Shown here: in pieces, positions 8,087 through 16,221 of the stretch
Layout of the letters: every line of letters begins with the position of its first letter
How positions within the stretch are numbered: the first letter of the stretch is position 1
Made by a program: the position numbers and the translations under genes
The notes under the pieces: model-generated
What the model was told of the DNA's origin: nothing
The model's input: only the letters and a program-made list of their open reading frames with translations
Database searches by the model: none
NCBI GenBank assembly: GCA_965261795.1
Contig: OZ253476.1
Location: 4,154,001 to 4,218,000, forward strand
Origin: CBDCFV01 sp965261795
GTDB lineage: Bacteria; Chloroflexota; Dehalococcoidia; Lucifugimonadales; UBA3495
Direction: 5' to 3'
DNA length: 64,000 nucleotides

Positions 8087-9099
8087 TGTTGGCATCGGGA
8101 CCGCATATTCCCATCCAGCAGGACCCTGTTTGCTGCGCGCCTGCCAGGGCCAACGTGAACAGCCGAGCAGAGACGGCAACCGCAAGGGTTGACACGGCGC
8201 GAGTCCAGTCTCATTCGGGTCGCGGCCCAGCCAAAGGTATGAAGCTGGTCCCCGGCGGAGAGTTCCTGATGGGCACCGACGACCGGGAGGGCTACCCGTC
8301 GGACGGCGAAGGGCCAATACGCGGAGTCCGTTTGGGCCCATTTTTCATCGACACTTGCGCCGTCACCAATGCCCAGTTCGCTCAATTCGTCAAGGCCATC
8401 GGTTACAAGACCGAGGCCGAGACCTTCGGTTGGTCCTTCGTATTTCACTCTCTCGTCCCGCCCAAGGCAGCCGCCACGGTCAACAAAGCCGTGCTGGAAG
8501 CGCCCTGGTGGTGGCCTGTCTCCGGGGCCTGTTGGCGTCGGCCGGAAGGCCCCGGCACCAGCGTGGTAAAACGCCCCAACCATCCCGTGGTGCACGTTTC
8601 GTGGAATGACGCCGTAGCTTACTGCCAATGGGCGGGGAAGCGGCTGCCCACCGAGGCCGAATGGGAGTGCGCCGCCCGCGGCGGGTTGGTGCAGAAGCGC
8701 TACCCTTGGGGCGACGAGCTAACCCCCGGCGGCAAGCACCATTCCAACATCTGGCAGGGGCGGTTCCCCGAGCACAACACCGGTGACGACGGCTACGTCG
8801 CCGCCGCGCCCGCCCGCTCTTTCCCTCCCAACGGCTACGGTCTTTACAACATGACCGGCAACGTCTGGGAATGGTGCGCCGACTGGTTCAGCCCATCCGT
8901 CATGGCGAGTTTGCCGGACCACGCCGGTCTTGTAGAGAACCCCAAAGGCCCCTCCTCCGGCGTGTCCCGCAGCATGAGAGGCGGCTCTTATCTGTGCCAT
9001 GCGTCCTATTGCAACCGCTACCGCGTGGCGGCCAGAAGCTCCAACACTCCCGACAGTTCCACCGGCAACCTCGGCTTTCGTTGCGTTCGTGACGTGTAG
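8086..9099 (+). CDS. Formylglycine-generating enzyme (SUMF1-type sulfatase maturase)
   Basis: The 337-residue protein converts the active-site Cys of sulfatases to formylglycine using copper and oxygen. The FGE core starts at MKLVPGGEFLMGTDD and runs through APWWWPVSGACWRRPEGP, HPVVHVSWNDAVAYC, KRLPTEAEWE and NGYGLYNMTGNVWEW. Both catalytic copper-binding cysteines are present in SYLCHASYCNRYR (about Cys304 and Cys309), so it should be active. The start at 8086 overlaps the upstream stop; an internal start near the MKLVPGG would also give a complete core, since the first 50 residues are not conserved. A Cys-type sulfatase follows beyond a minisatellite and is the obvious client. Confidence 0.95.
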   Translation: MLASGPHIPIQQDPVCCAPARANVNSRAETATARVDTARVQSHSGRGPAKGMKLVPGGEFLMGTDDREGYPSDGEGPIRGVRLGPFFIDTCAVTNAQFAQFVKAIGYKTEAETFGWSFVFHSLVPPKAAATVNKAVLEAPWWWPVSGACWRRPEGPGTSVVKRPNHPVVHVSWNDAVAYCQWAGKRLPTEAEWECAARGGLVQKRYPWGDELTPGGKHHSNIWQGRFPEHNTGDDGYVAAAPARSFPPNGYGLYNMTGNVWEWCADWFSPSVMASLPDHAGLVENPKGPSSGVSRSMRGGSYLCHASYCNRYRVAARSSNTPDSSTGNLGFRCVRDV

Positions 9100-9137
9100 C
9101 ATACCCATGCTGGAACGTGTAAACCGACCACACCGAA

Positions 9138-9671
9138 CATACAACCCGCCTACGCCCGAACATACAACCCGACCATGCCAAACATACAACCCGACCATGC
9201 CAAACATACAACCCGACCATGCCAAACATACAACCCGACCATGCCGAACATACAACCCGACCATGCCGAACATACAACCCGACCATGCCGAACATACAAC
9301 CCGACCATGCCGAACATACAACCCGACCATGCCGAACATACAACCCGACCATGCCGAACATACAACCCGACCATGCCGAACATACAACCCGACCATGCCG
9401 AACATACAACCCGACCATGCCGAACATACAACCCGCCTACGCCCGCACATACAACCCGACCATGCCGAACATACAACCCGCCTACGCCCGCACATACAAC
9501 CCGACCATGCCGAACATACAACCCGCCTACGCCCGCACATACAACCCGACCATGCCAAACATACAACCCGCCTACGCCCGCACATACAACCCGACCATGC
9601 CGAACATGCAACCCGCCTACGCCCGCACATACAACCCGACCATGCCGAACATGCAACCCGACCATGCCCCG
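9138..9671. repeat. Minisatellite of 22/23-bp units, 24 copies, with higher-order structure
   Basis: Unit A is 22 bp, starting CATACAACCCGACC and ending TGCCGAA or TGCCAAA. Unit B is 23 bp, starting CATACAACCCGCC and ending TACGCCCGCA. The order is one B, twelve A (9161-9424), then five B-A pairs (9425-9649, a 45-bp higher-order unit) and a degenerate A. A diverged unit precedes it at 9116-9137. Lack of stops in several frames of both strands produces long false reading frames across the array. It fills the gap between the FGE and sulfatase genes and ends at a dispersed palindrome. Confidence 0.95.
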
Positions 9672-9679
9672 CCACAACC

Positions 9680-9705
9680 CGTCATTCCCGCGCAGGCGGG
9701 AATCT
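9680..9705. repeat. Dispersed REP-like palindrome, copy 1
   Basis: CGTC precedes ATTCCCGC-GCAG-GCGGGAAT, an 8-bp stem with a 4-base loop. The same core occurs at 23353, 39471 and 44550. Here it directly abuts the right end of the 22-bp minisatellite and lies 45 bases before the sulfatase start. Confidence 0.85.
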
Positions 9706-9749
9706 AAACTCCCCAGAACATCTCAAACACTTTGCAAGGAGTGAACCCC

Positions 9750-11273
9750 ATGCCCGACCGGCCCAATCTTGTCTTCGTCTTCAGCGACCAACAACGGTAC
9801 GATACCCTGAGGTGCTACGGCAACGATTGGATTCAGACCCCCAACCTCAACGCCCTCGCAACGCAAAGTTTTGTGTTCCGTCGAGCTTACGTCACCCAGC
9901 CGGTGTGCACACCGGCCCGTGCGTCAATCATGACCGGCCTCTACCCCCACGCTGCCGGCCCTGTCATCAACCGGCTGACCCTCCCGCCTAACACTCGCAC
10001 TATCGCCGAGATGGTGTCGTCCGACTACCTGTGCGGCTACTTCGGCAAGTGGCACTTGGGCGACGACGTGATCCCACAGCATGGGTTCGACGCTTGGGTC
10101 AGCACTGAGGACGGCCACCGCGCGGAATACACCAAGCGAGAGTATCGTTACCGTTTCAGCGACTATCATCAGCACTTGATCGCCAACGGGTTCACCCCGA
10201 CTCCCGACACCGCAGGCCGCCAGCGCCTCTTCGGCGACGCCGAAGCCCGGGCTCCCATCTTTTCGGCCAACCAGCGCGCGACCTTTCCCGAAGAGTTCCA
10301 AATGGCGTCGTTCCTTGGGGACCGGGCCGCGGGATTTATCGAAGACAACAAGGACCGCCCATTCGTGCTCTACGTAAGCACTTTCGAGCCCCACTCGCCC
10401 TATATCGGCCCTCTTCAGGACATGTATGACCCTGCTCAACTGCCGGTAGGCCCGGCCTTTTTGAAGAGACCGGATGGGGCGTCCTTGCTGAACCGCTCCA
10501 GGGCCGACTATTACCAGCAGTACATGGACGGCCACGGAAACCAATACGACGATTACTACATGCAGGAGTACGCCGCCCACCAGGAGGACATAGCTACCGA
10601 GGAGGGTTGGCGACGGCTCCGCGCTCACTATTTCGCCAACATCACTTTGGTGGACAGGATGGTCGGCAAGATTACCGCCGCCTTGGACAAAGCGGGCATC
10701 GCCGATAACACGGTGGTGGTGTTCACCAGCGAGCACGGCGACCTGCTGGGAGACCACGGGATGCTGGAGAAGAGGTCTTTCTACGACGAGGCTGCCCGGG
10801 TGCCGCTGTTAATGCGGGTGCCCTGGCTCTCCACCGGGCAAACCGATGTAGGGGGCAGCGTCGGCCAGATCGACTTGGTGCCAACGCTGCTCGACTTGCT
10901 CGGCCAACCGGTCCCGGGCCATCTGCAGGGCAAGAGCCGACTGCCCGCGCTCAGGGGCGAAGAGTCGTTGGAATATAACGACGTCTTCATCCAGTGGAAC
11001 GGGCATAGCGACGAACTGCCGGAGCGGGACCTTGGCACCGGGACAATCAATCGCATGATCGCCCAGCCTTGGAGGTCGGTGGTTTCAAGCGGGTGGAAGC
11101 TCAACCTGTGCGCCGGTGACCAGTGCGAGTTGTTCGACTTGAACAGCGACCCCTACGAGTTGAACAACCTGTACAACAACCCGGACCAACGAGACAGGGT
11201 CCGTGACATGGCTGCCAGAATACGCTTCTGGCAGCTTCAGACGGGAGACAGGGCGCTCCTTCCCTCTACATAA
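9750..11273 (+). CDS. Type I sulfatase (Cys-type, formylglycine-dependent)
   Basis: A 507-residue alkaline-phosphatase-fold sulfatase hydrolysing sulfate esters. The signature PVCTPARASIMTGLYPH carries the modifiable Cys53 of the CxPxR motif, which the upstream FGE would convert to formylglycine. Other landmarks are NLVFVFSDQQRYDTL (metal site), GYFGKWHLG and VVVFTSEHGDLLGDHG near the C-terminal metal site. AAGGAG just before the ATG at 9750 sets the start. There is no signal peptide, so the enzyme looks cytoplasmic and would act on imported sulfated compounds. A strong terminator follows. Confidence 0.95.
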   Translation: MPDRPNLVFVFSDQQRYDTLRCYGNDWIQTPNLNALATQSFVFRRAYVTQPVCTPARASIMTGLYPHAAGPVINRLTLPPNTRTIAEMVSSDYLCGYFGKWHLGDDVIPQHGFDAWVSTEDGHRAEYTKREYRYRFSDYHQHLIANGFTPTPDTAGRQRLFGDAEARAPIFSANQRATFPEEFQMASFLGDRAAGFIEDNKDRPFVLYVSTFEPHSPYIGPLQDMYDPAQLPVGPAFLKRPDGASLLNRSRADYYQQYMDGHGNQYDDYYMQEYAAHQEDIATEEGWRRLRAHYFANITLVDRMVGKITAALDKAGIADNTVVVFTSEHGDLLGDHGMLEKRSFYDEAARVPLLMRVPWLSTGQTDVGGSVGQIDLVPTLLDLLGQPVPGHLQGKSRLPALRGEESLEYNDVFIQWNGHSDELPERDLGTGTINRMIAQPWRSVVSSGWKLNLCAGDQCELFDLNSDPYELNNLYNNPDQRDRVRDMAARIRFWQLQTGDRALLPST

Positions 11274-11281
11274 AGGCTCTT

Positions 11282-11313
11282 CCGCGGAGGTCGCGGAGAC
11301 CTCCGCGGTTTTT
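11282..11313 (+). terminator. Rho-independent terminator after sulfatase
   Basis: CCGCGGAGGTC (11282-11292) pairs with GACCTCCGCGG (11298-11308) around a five-base loop, followed by five T. It stands nine bases after the sulfatase stop. Confidence 0.9.
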
Positions 11314-11369
11314 AGGACTGAGGTCCCGAAAGGAAAGGTATACGATCTTCGCGCGGTCTGCGCGATGAA

Positions 11370-12818
11370 TTACCGGGACGCCAGTACCAGGTTGCCCGGC
11401 TGCAACTCGTCGCCCAAGTGAGCTTGCAGCATATCCAGTACCTGGAAGTCCCATTCGGAAACAAAGGTGATGGCGGTGCCTTGGCGTCCCATCCGAGCTG
11501 TCCTGCCGATGCGGTGGACATATTCCTCAAGATTGCCGGGCATGTCGTAGTTGACGACATGTGACACCGCCGGAATGTCGAGCCCTCTGGCAGCGACATT
11601 AGTCGCAATCAGGATACGCAAGTCGCCCGACCGGAAGTGATTCATAACACGGTCACGGTGGCCTTGCGTCATGTCGCCATGAATCGCCTGCGCGTCGTGC
11701 CCGCGCTCCTGGAGGTAAGCCGTCAGCCGGTCAACGCCAATTTTGGTCCGCCTAAAGACCAGAGCTTGATGAATCAGCTCCGGCTCCCGCAACAACCCAT
11801 CGAGGGCGAAGGGGCGGTCTTGGTCAGCTATTTCGTAGTAACGCTGGTCTACCTGCTCCACCGGCTCAGCATCGCCGCCGACCCTTATCCACTCGGGGTC
11901 ATCCAAGTAACGCTCGGCCAGTCTCTTGATCGGCCCGGGAATGGTAGCGGAGAAAAGCAGGGTCTGCCTGGACCGCGGCGTATGCCGGATGATAAAGCTG
12001 ATGTCATCGAAAAAGCCGATGTCCAGCATCTGGTCCGCTTCGTCCAAGACAAGCGACTTGATGTTATCGAGCCGTAGATTGCCGCGTTGCATATGGTCAA
12101 TGAGGCGGCCGGGGGTCGCCACGATTATGTGAACCCCCCGCTCAAGAGAGTCTATCTGACGGGCCATGGACTGGCCGCCGTAGACTGCAAGGACCTTCAC
12201 CCCGGAATACTGTCCCAAGCGGGACAGTTCTACTCTCACTTGTCCCGCAAGTTCCCTGGTTGGCACCAAGACCAACACTTGAGGTTCACGGACTCCGAAG
12301 TCAATCCTCTCCACTAACGGAATCCCAAAGGCGGCAGTTTTACCTGTCCCCGTTTGGGCTTGACCTACCACATCTCGCCCGGCGCGCACCAAGGGAATTA
12401 TCTGTTCCTGGATGGGCGTCGGCTCGGTGTAGCCCATGCTCTCGAGCGCTCGGCCTACGGCCCCGGAAACCGGCTCTGTTCCAAAATGGCGCGGCTCCTC
12501 CACGTGTTTACCCGGTGCATGTTTGTCTGGAGCAATAGAAGAGGGGGATGCCGGTTGTTTAGGGGCGTTTGCTTGGGAGCGGCGTCGGGGACGAGGAGGA
12601 GCTGCAACGAATTGAGGCGGTCCGGGGGGCTTGTCTAGCGTCAGGACATCAGCGGTGTTGTTTACGTCCAAGGGTTCGCGGATGGGGGCAGATGGGCGGA
12701 GACGGGAATACAGGGCGTTGGAAAATTTGCGGGTCAGTCTACCAAGAATAAGTGATCCCTCCAACAGTACGAACCGACCGACGAGCGCACCACAATCACG
12801 TGGGGCATCGCCAGCCAA
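11370..12818 (-). CDS. DEAD-box ATP-dependent RNA helicase
   Basis: An RNA helicase with all family motifs: Q motif region YTEPTPIQ, Walker A AQTGTGKT, PTRELAGQV, TPGRLIDH, DEAD within VLDEADQML, SAT, and in domain 2 NVAARGLDIP and HRIGRTARMG. The core occupies roughly residues 105-480 and ends soon after domain 2, with no long basic tail. The N-terminal ~100 residues are Pro/Arg/Ala rich and not conserved. The first codon is a TTG without a clear ribosome site, so the true start is uncertain and may lie downstream. Likely role is ribosome assembly or mRNA turnover. Confidence 0.93.
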   Translation of the reverse strand: MAGDAPRDCGALVGRFVLLEGSLILGRLTRKFSNALYSRLRPSAPIREPLDVNNTADVLTLDKPPGPPQFVAAPPRPRRRSQANAPKQPASPSSIAPDKHAPGKHVEEPRHFGTEPVSGAVGRALESMGYTEPTPIQEQIIPLVRAGRDVVGQAQTGTGKTAAFGIPLVERIDFGVREPQVLVLVPTRELAGQVRVELSRLGQYSGVKVLAVYGGQSMARQIDSLERGVHIIVATPGRLIDHMQRGNLRLDNIKSLVLDEADQMLDIGFFDDISFIIRHTPRSRQTLLFSATIPGPIKRLAERYLDDPEWIRVGGDAEPVEQVDQRYYEIADQDRPFALDGLLREPELIHQALVFRRTKIGVDRLTAYLQERGHDAQAIHGDMTQGHRDRVMNHFRSGDLRILIATNVAARGLDIPAVSHVVNYDMPGNLEEYVHRIGRTARMGRQGTAITFVSEWDFQVLDMLQAHLGDELQPGNLVLASR

Positions 12819-13153
12819 TAGTCGCTAAATGGTGTATTAGTGCGAATTGTAGCACGATTATCGAAACTTGTGAAAGTTATTGCAATCGTGGCCGCTGGAC
12901 TGAAGCAAGGACGCTTATAGTAAAGCCTTGCGGCATGGCGCTATATTACGATTTACATTCATAGCATAGGATAATACGCTATTTTATAACATATATTACA
13001 ACGATTTCATTCTATTGACTTAATAATGTGGATTTGTTAGTTTGTACTCCGGTTATCAGGGTACCCTGGCTGTTCCACAGGCTGCATAGCCCCACATCCG
13101 ACGATCCCCCGCACATGACCCATACACCCTACATAGGGATGGAGGCGCGAAAG
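12819..13153. other. AT-rich divergent control region
   Basis: This 335-bp gap lies between the divergent helicase and the second ABC operon. From about 12930 to 13045 it is strongly AT rich. It contains a promoter-like element shared with the first ABC operon (13015-13043). No gene is evident; an in-frame extension of the binding-protein frame back to 13028 lacks a ribosome site. Confidence 0.6.
13015..13043 (+). promoter_or_regulatory. Candidate promoter shared with the 2747 element
   Basis: TTGACT (13015-13020) is followed by ATTTGTTAGTTT (13032-13043). The spacing between the TTGAC and TTTGTTAG blocks is 18 bases in both copies, although the bases between them differ. This looks like a conserved promoter or operator for binding-protein genes. 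It would give a leader of about 110 bases. Confidence 0.5.
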
Positions 13154-15103
13154 ATGGTGCACCGCCAATCGTATATTCCCCGGTTCAACACATGGAGAGT
13201 CCTGATCGTTGCCCCATTGTTGCTCTTATTGTTCGTTGTTGTGGCTTGCGGCGGCACGGCCCCTGCCGAACCGCAAGTGATCGAAAAAGAAGTCATCAGG
13301 GAAGTTGAAAAGCCGGTTGTGGTGGAGAAAGAGGTCATAAAGGAAGTTGAAAAACCGGTTGTGGTGGAGAAGGAAGTCGTTAAAGAGGTGGAGGTTGTTA
13401 AAGAAGTAGAGAAACAGGTCTTGGTGATAGCCACCTCTACGCCTGCAGCGGCCCCGCTTCCGACTGCTGTCCCAATCAAAATGGTAGGGGTTCCCGATTG
13501 GGTGAGCCAAGGGAAATATGGCGGCGTTGTTCCGATGGGAATTCTCGCCCTGCCTGATAAATGGGATATCCACCAGTCTTGTTGCGTCGGCGGTCCTGCA
13601 GGCGGCGGATCTATATGGAATAACCTGCTGGTCTATAACCCGGTGAATACAGACCAGATAATCGGCGATCTGGCGGAGAGTTGGGAGTTGAGCGCCGACA
13701 ACATGTCCTACACGTTCCATCTGACCGATGCCACGTGGTGGGACGGACAGCCTGTGACCGCCGAGGACGTGAAATTCAGCATAGACCGGTGGGCAGAGGA
13801 TGGGGCTGCGCGCCCCAGGGTGAGACGGGTCAAGGGTTACGTCAGCGACGCCGAGGTCATAGATCCCAAGACGGTCAAATTGAACTTGCTTTTCCCAGGC
13901 GCGCCGGCGCTACAGGACTATCTGGCAGTATCTTTCATGAAAATCTACCCGAAGCATTGGGTGGAAACACTTCCCGAAATGGACCCTGAAATTGACTTTG
14001 AACCATTGGAACTCCTGGGGTCAGGTCCTTTCAAGCCGTCTAAATACTCACGCGGCAACTCGTGGGAAATGGAGAAAAACGAGGAATACTGGAAGGAAGG
14101 CAGACCTTTCTTTGATGGCTACAGAGTAACGGGCATCAAAGACAACGCTAGGAAAATCGCTGCTATCCGCACCGAGCAGATATTAATGTGGGTCTACGCC
14201 ACTGCCGGCCTTTCTATTAAGGACGGTGTAACTCTAAGGGAAGAACTGAAAGAGGACTGGGACTTCCCTTTCGTGATGCCTCCTGTCGCCGGTCTAATGA
14301 TGAATATCAACAGGAAACCGTTTGATGACGAACGTGTAAGAAGGGCTGTGTCTATAGCCATAGACCGGAAAGAAATTCTGGACGGTTGGGGCTTCGGCCA
14401 AGGTTGGATGGGGTCTCCCTTCCCGCCGGGTTCCTGGTACGCAGCCTCCGATGAGGAGGTGGCAACCTGGCCGGGCTACCGGTACGTGGACTCTTCCGGC
14501 GCTCAGTTGACTAACGTGTATGTCAAAGGCGCGCAGAAGGACCCGCGAGACATGGAAGAAGCGAAGCAGCTCCTCGCCGATGCTGGATACCCCGATGGCA
14601 TTAAAGATGTGAATTTGATAAACCATGTCGTGCATAAAGAAGGCGCCGCAATCGTGCTTGCGCAACTGAAGCGCGTCGGGATTGAAGCGACGCCTATGCA
14701 ACCTGAACCCGCCGTCTATCTGGCCCGCCAAGCAGACGGCGACTTCGACATGATGTTTACCCGTTACGGTTTGAATATCGTAGACCCGGACGACATACTG
14801 GGCGCTCACTACCTGCCTGGCGGTTCAAGAAACCGGATCGAATGGGCAGATGACGAACTCATCGAGCTTGCAGAGCAACAACGGCGGGAGCCTGATCTGG
14901 AAAAACGCAAGGCCTTGCTCGGACAGATAGAGCAGATCATCGTCAGTGGGAAACCCCACTATACCCCGATCCTTTGGGCACAGTTCTACTTCCGGCCGCT
15001 GAACAAGAAAATCAAGAACTTCCAACCGTGCCAAACGTTGCAACTATGCTTGACCTTTGAAAATCTCTGGCTCGATGAGCAGTACCACAGCCAGTTCAAG
15101 TAG
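13154..15103 (+). CDS. ABC transporter substrate-binding lipoprotein, SBP_bac_5 family
   Basis: A 649-residue binding protein with lipobox VVAC and the charged tether VVEKEVIKEVEKP in tandem repeats, then the family 5 domain (WWDGQPVTAEDVKFSIDR, RRAVSIAIDRKEIL, HYLPGG). The ATG at 13154 is chosen because GGAGG lies eight bases before it; longer frames back to 13028 have no such site. It is clearly more diverged from the two binding proteins at 657 and 2883 than those are from each other, so a different ligand is likely. Two permeases follow after a hairpin. Confidence 0.93.
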   Translation: MVHRQSYIPRFNTWRVLIVAPLLLLLFVVVACGGTAPAEPQVIEKEVIREVEKPVVVEKEVIKEVEKPVVVEKEVVKEVEVVKEVEKQVLVIATSTPAAAPLPTAVPIKMVGVPDWVSQGKYGGVVPMGILALPDKWDIHQSCCVGGPAGGGSIWNNLLVYNPVNTDQIIGDLAESWELSADNMSYTFHLTDATWWDGQPVTAEDVKFSIDRWAEDGAARPRVRRVKGYVSDAEVIDPKTVKLNLLFPGAPALQDYLAVSFMKIYPKHWVETLPEMDPEIDFEPLELLGSGPFKPSKYSRGNSWEMEKNEEYWKEGRPFFDGYRVTGIKDNARKIAAIRTEQILMWVYATAGLSIKDGVTLREELKEDWDFPFVMPPVAGLMMNINRKPFDDERVRRAVSIAIDRKEILDGWGFGQGWMGSPFPPGSWYAASDEEVATWPGYRYVDSSGAQLTNVYVKGAQKDPRDMEEAKQLLADAGYPDGIKDVNLINHVVHKEGAAIVLAQLKRVGIEATPMQPEPAVYLARQADGDFDMMFTRYGLNIVDPDDILGAHYLPGGSRNRIEWADDELIELAEQQRREPDLEKRKALLGQIEQIIVSGKPHYTPILWAQFYFRPLNKKIKNFQPCQTLQLCLTFENLWLDEQYHSQFK

Positions 15104-15121
15104 GTTGCAGAACATCCGGTT

Positions 15122-15148
15122 GCGGTCCCGTCCTTGTGGCGGGACCGC
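15122..15148 (+). promoter_or_regulatory. Intercistronic stem-loop between binding protein and permease
   Basis: GCGGTCCCG (15122-15130) and CGGGACCGC (15140-15148) form a perfect 9-bp stem with a 9-base loop and no T-run. As at 4894, it separates the binding-protein gene from the permeases and could stabilise or partly terminate the message so that binding protein exceeds permease. Confidence 0.55.
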
Positions 15149-15206
15149 GGAGCAATATTCAAGGCTGTTCCCTTAAAGTAGCCACTGAGCGACGTCGGGA
15201 GATACC

Positions 15207-16169
15207 ATGGGAACGTATCTGATAAAAAGGCTAGGCCTATTCGTCCCCACCTTGGTTCTCGTCTCCATAATAATATTTGCGGTCATGCGCATCGTTCCCG
15301 GGGACCCGGCATTGCTCATATTGGCTGGAACGGAAGGAGAGGGGGAATACACTGAACGACAACTGCACGAACTACGCGTAAGCCTAGGCACCGATAAACC
15401 CATTTACACCCAGTACGGCAAGTGGATTTGGGGAGTGGTCAGAGGGGACTTCGGAGAGTCATTCTGGTACCGGGGAGTCCCGGTGATGGATGAAATCAAA
15501 AACCGGTTCCCGATCACTTTCGAGCTAGCGGTGCTCTCTATCCTGATCTCCTTTATCTTATCGGTGCCCATAGGGGTAATCACAGCCGTCAAGATAGACC
15601 AGTGGCCGGACCACTTGGGAAAGGTCTTCACCATCAGCGGAGTAGCTCTGCCCACTTTTTGGGTGGCGATATTGGTGGTGTTTGTGTTGGCCCGTTTCTT
15701 TAACTGGCTGCCTCCGTTGAATTACAGCAATCTTTGGGAAGACCCGGTAGCCAACTTGCAACAACTGATATTCCCAGCGTTGACTCTGGGATTCAACAAT
15801 ACGGCGTTTCAAGCCCGAGTTACACGTTCCTCAATGTTGGAAGTGCTCCGAGAGGACTATATCCGGACCGCCAGGGCCAAAGGCTTAGGAGAGAGCTTAG
15901 TCCTTTTCCGTCATGCTCTAAAGAACGCCTTCTTGCCGGTTATCACCGTGTCCGGGTGGCAGTTCAGTCGGCTTTTGGGCGGCGCTGTGCTTGTAGAGAT
16001 CATCTTCCTCGTACCGGGAACCGGCCAGTTATTGGTGGACAGCGTGGCTGTCAGGGACTTTAACGTGATACAAGCTCTAATATTTCTGGCTGCGTTTATG
16101 GTGCTGACCATTAACTTGATAGTCGACCTGATGTACGGATGGCTTAATCCCAAAGTCAGGTACAGCTAA
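15207..16169 (+). CDS. ABC transporter permease, DppB/OppB type
   Basis: A 320-residue permease, closely related to the one at 4949: MGTYLIKRLGLFVPTL, RIVPGDPALL, and the ATPase-coupling loop EDYIRTARAKGLG followed by RHALKNAFLPV. GGGAGA precedes the ATG. It forms the channel with the next gene for the binding protein at 13154. Confidence 0.95.
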   Translation: MGTYLIKRLGLFVPTLVLVSIIIFAVMRIVPGDPALLILAGTEGEGEYTERQLHELRVSLGTDKPIYTQYGKWIWGVVRGDFGESFWYRGVPVMDEIKNRFPITFELAVLSILISFILSVPIGVITAVKIDQWPDHLGKVFTISGVALPTFWVAILVVFVLARFFNWLPPLNYSNLWEDPVANLQQLIFPALTLGFNNTAFQARVTRSSMLEVLREDYIRTARAKGLGESLVLFRHALKNAFLPVITVSGWQFSRLLGGAVLVEIIFLVPGTGQLLVDSVAVRDFNVIQALIFLAAFMVLTINLIVDLMYGWLNPKVRYS

Positions 16170-16221
16170 CCAAGCCTTATCACTCCTACTTTAACCACCA
16201 TACTCACCGCATGGAGGACAC

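Noticed and set aside
9138..9671. CRISPR array
   Set aside because: The units are contiguous with no unique spacers between repeats, and no cas genes are nearby.
8719..9991. Long repetitive reading frames on both strands across 8719-9991
   Set aside because: They exist because 22/23-bp units lacking stops are open in many frames. They overlap real genes at both ends and lack ribosome sites.
12087..12638. Plus-strand frames opposite the helicase gene
   Set aside because: They are shadows of the DEAD-box gene, whose motifs are all on the minus strand.
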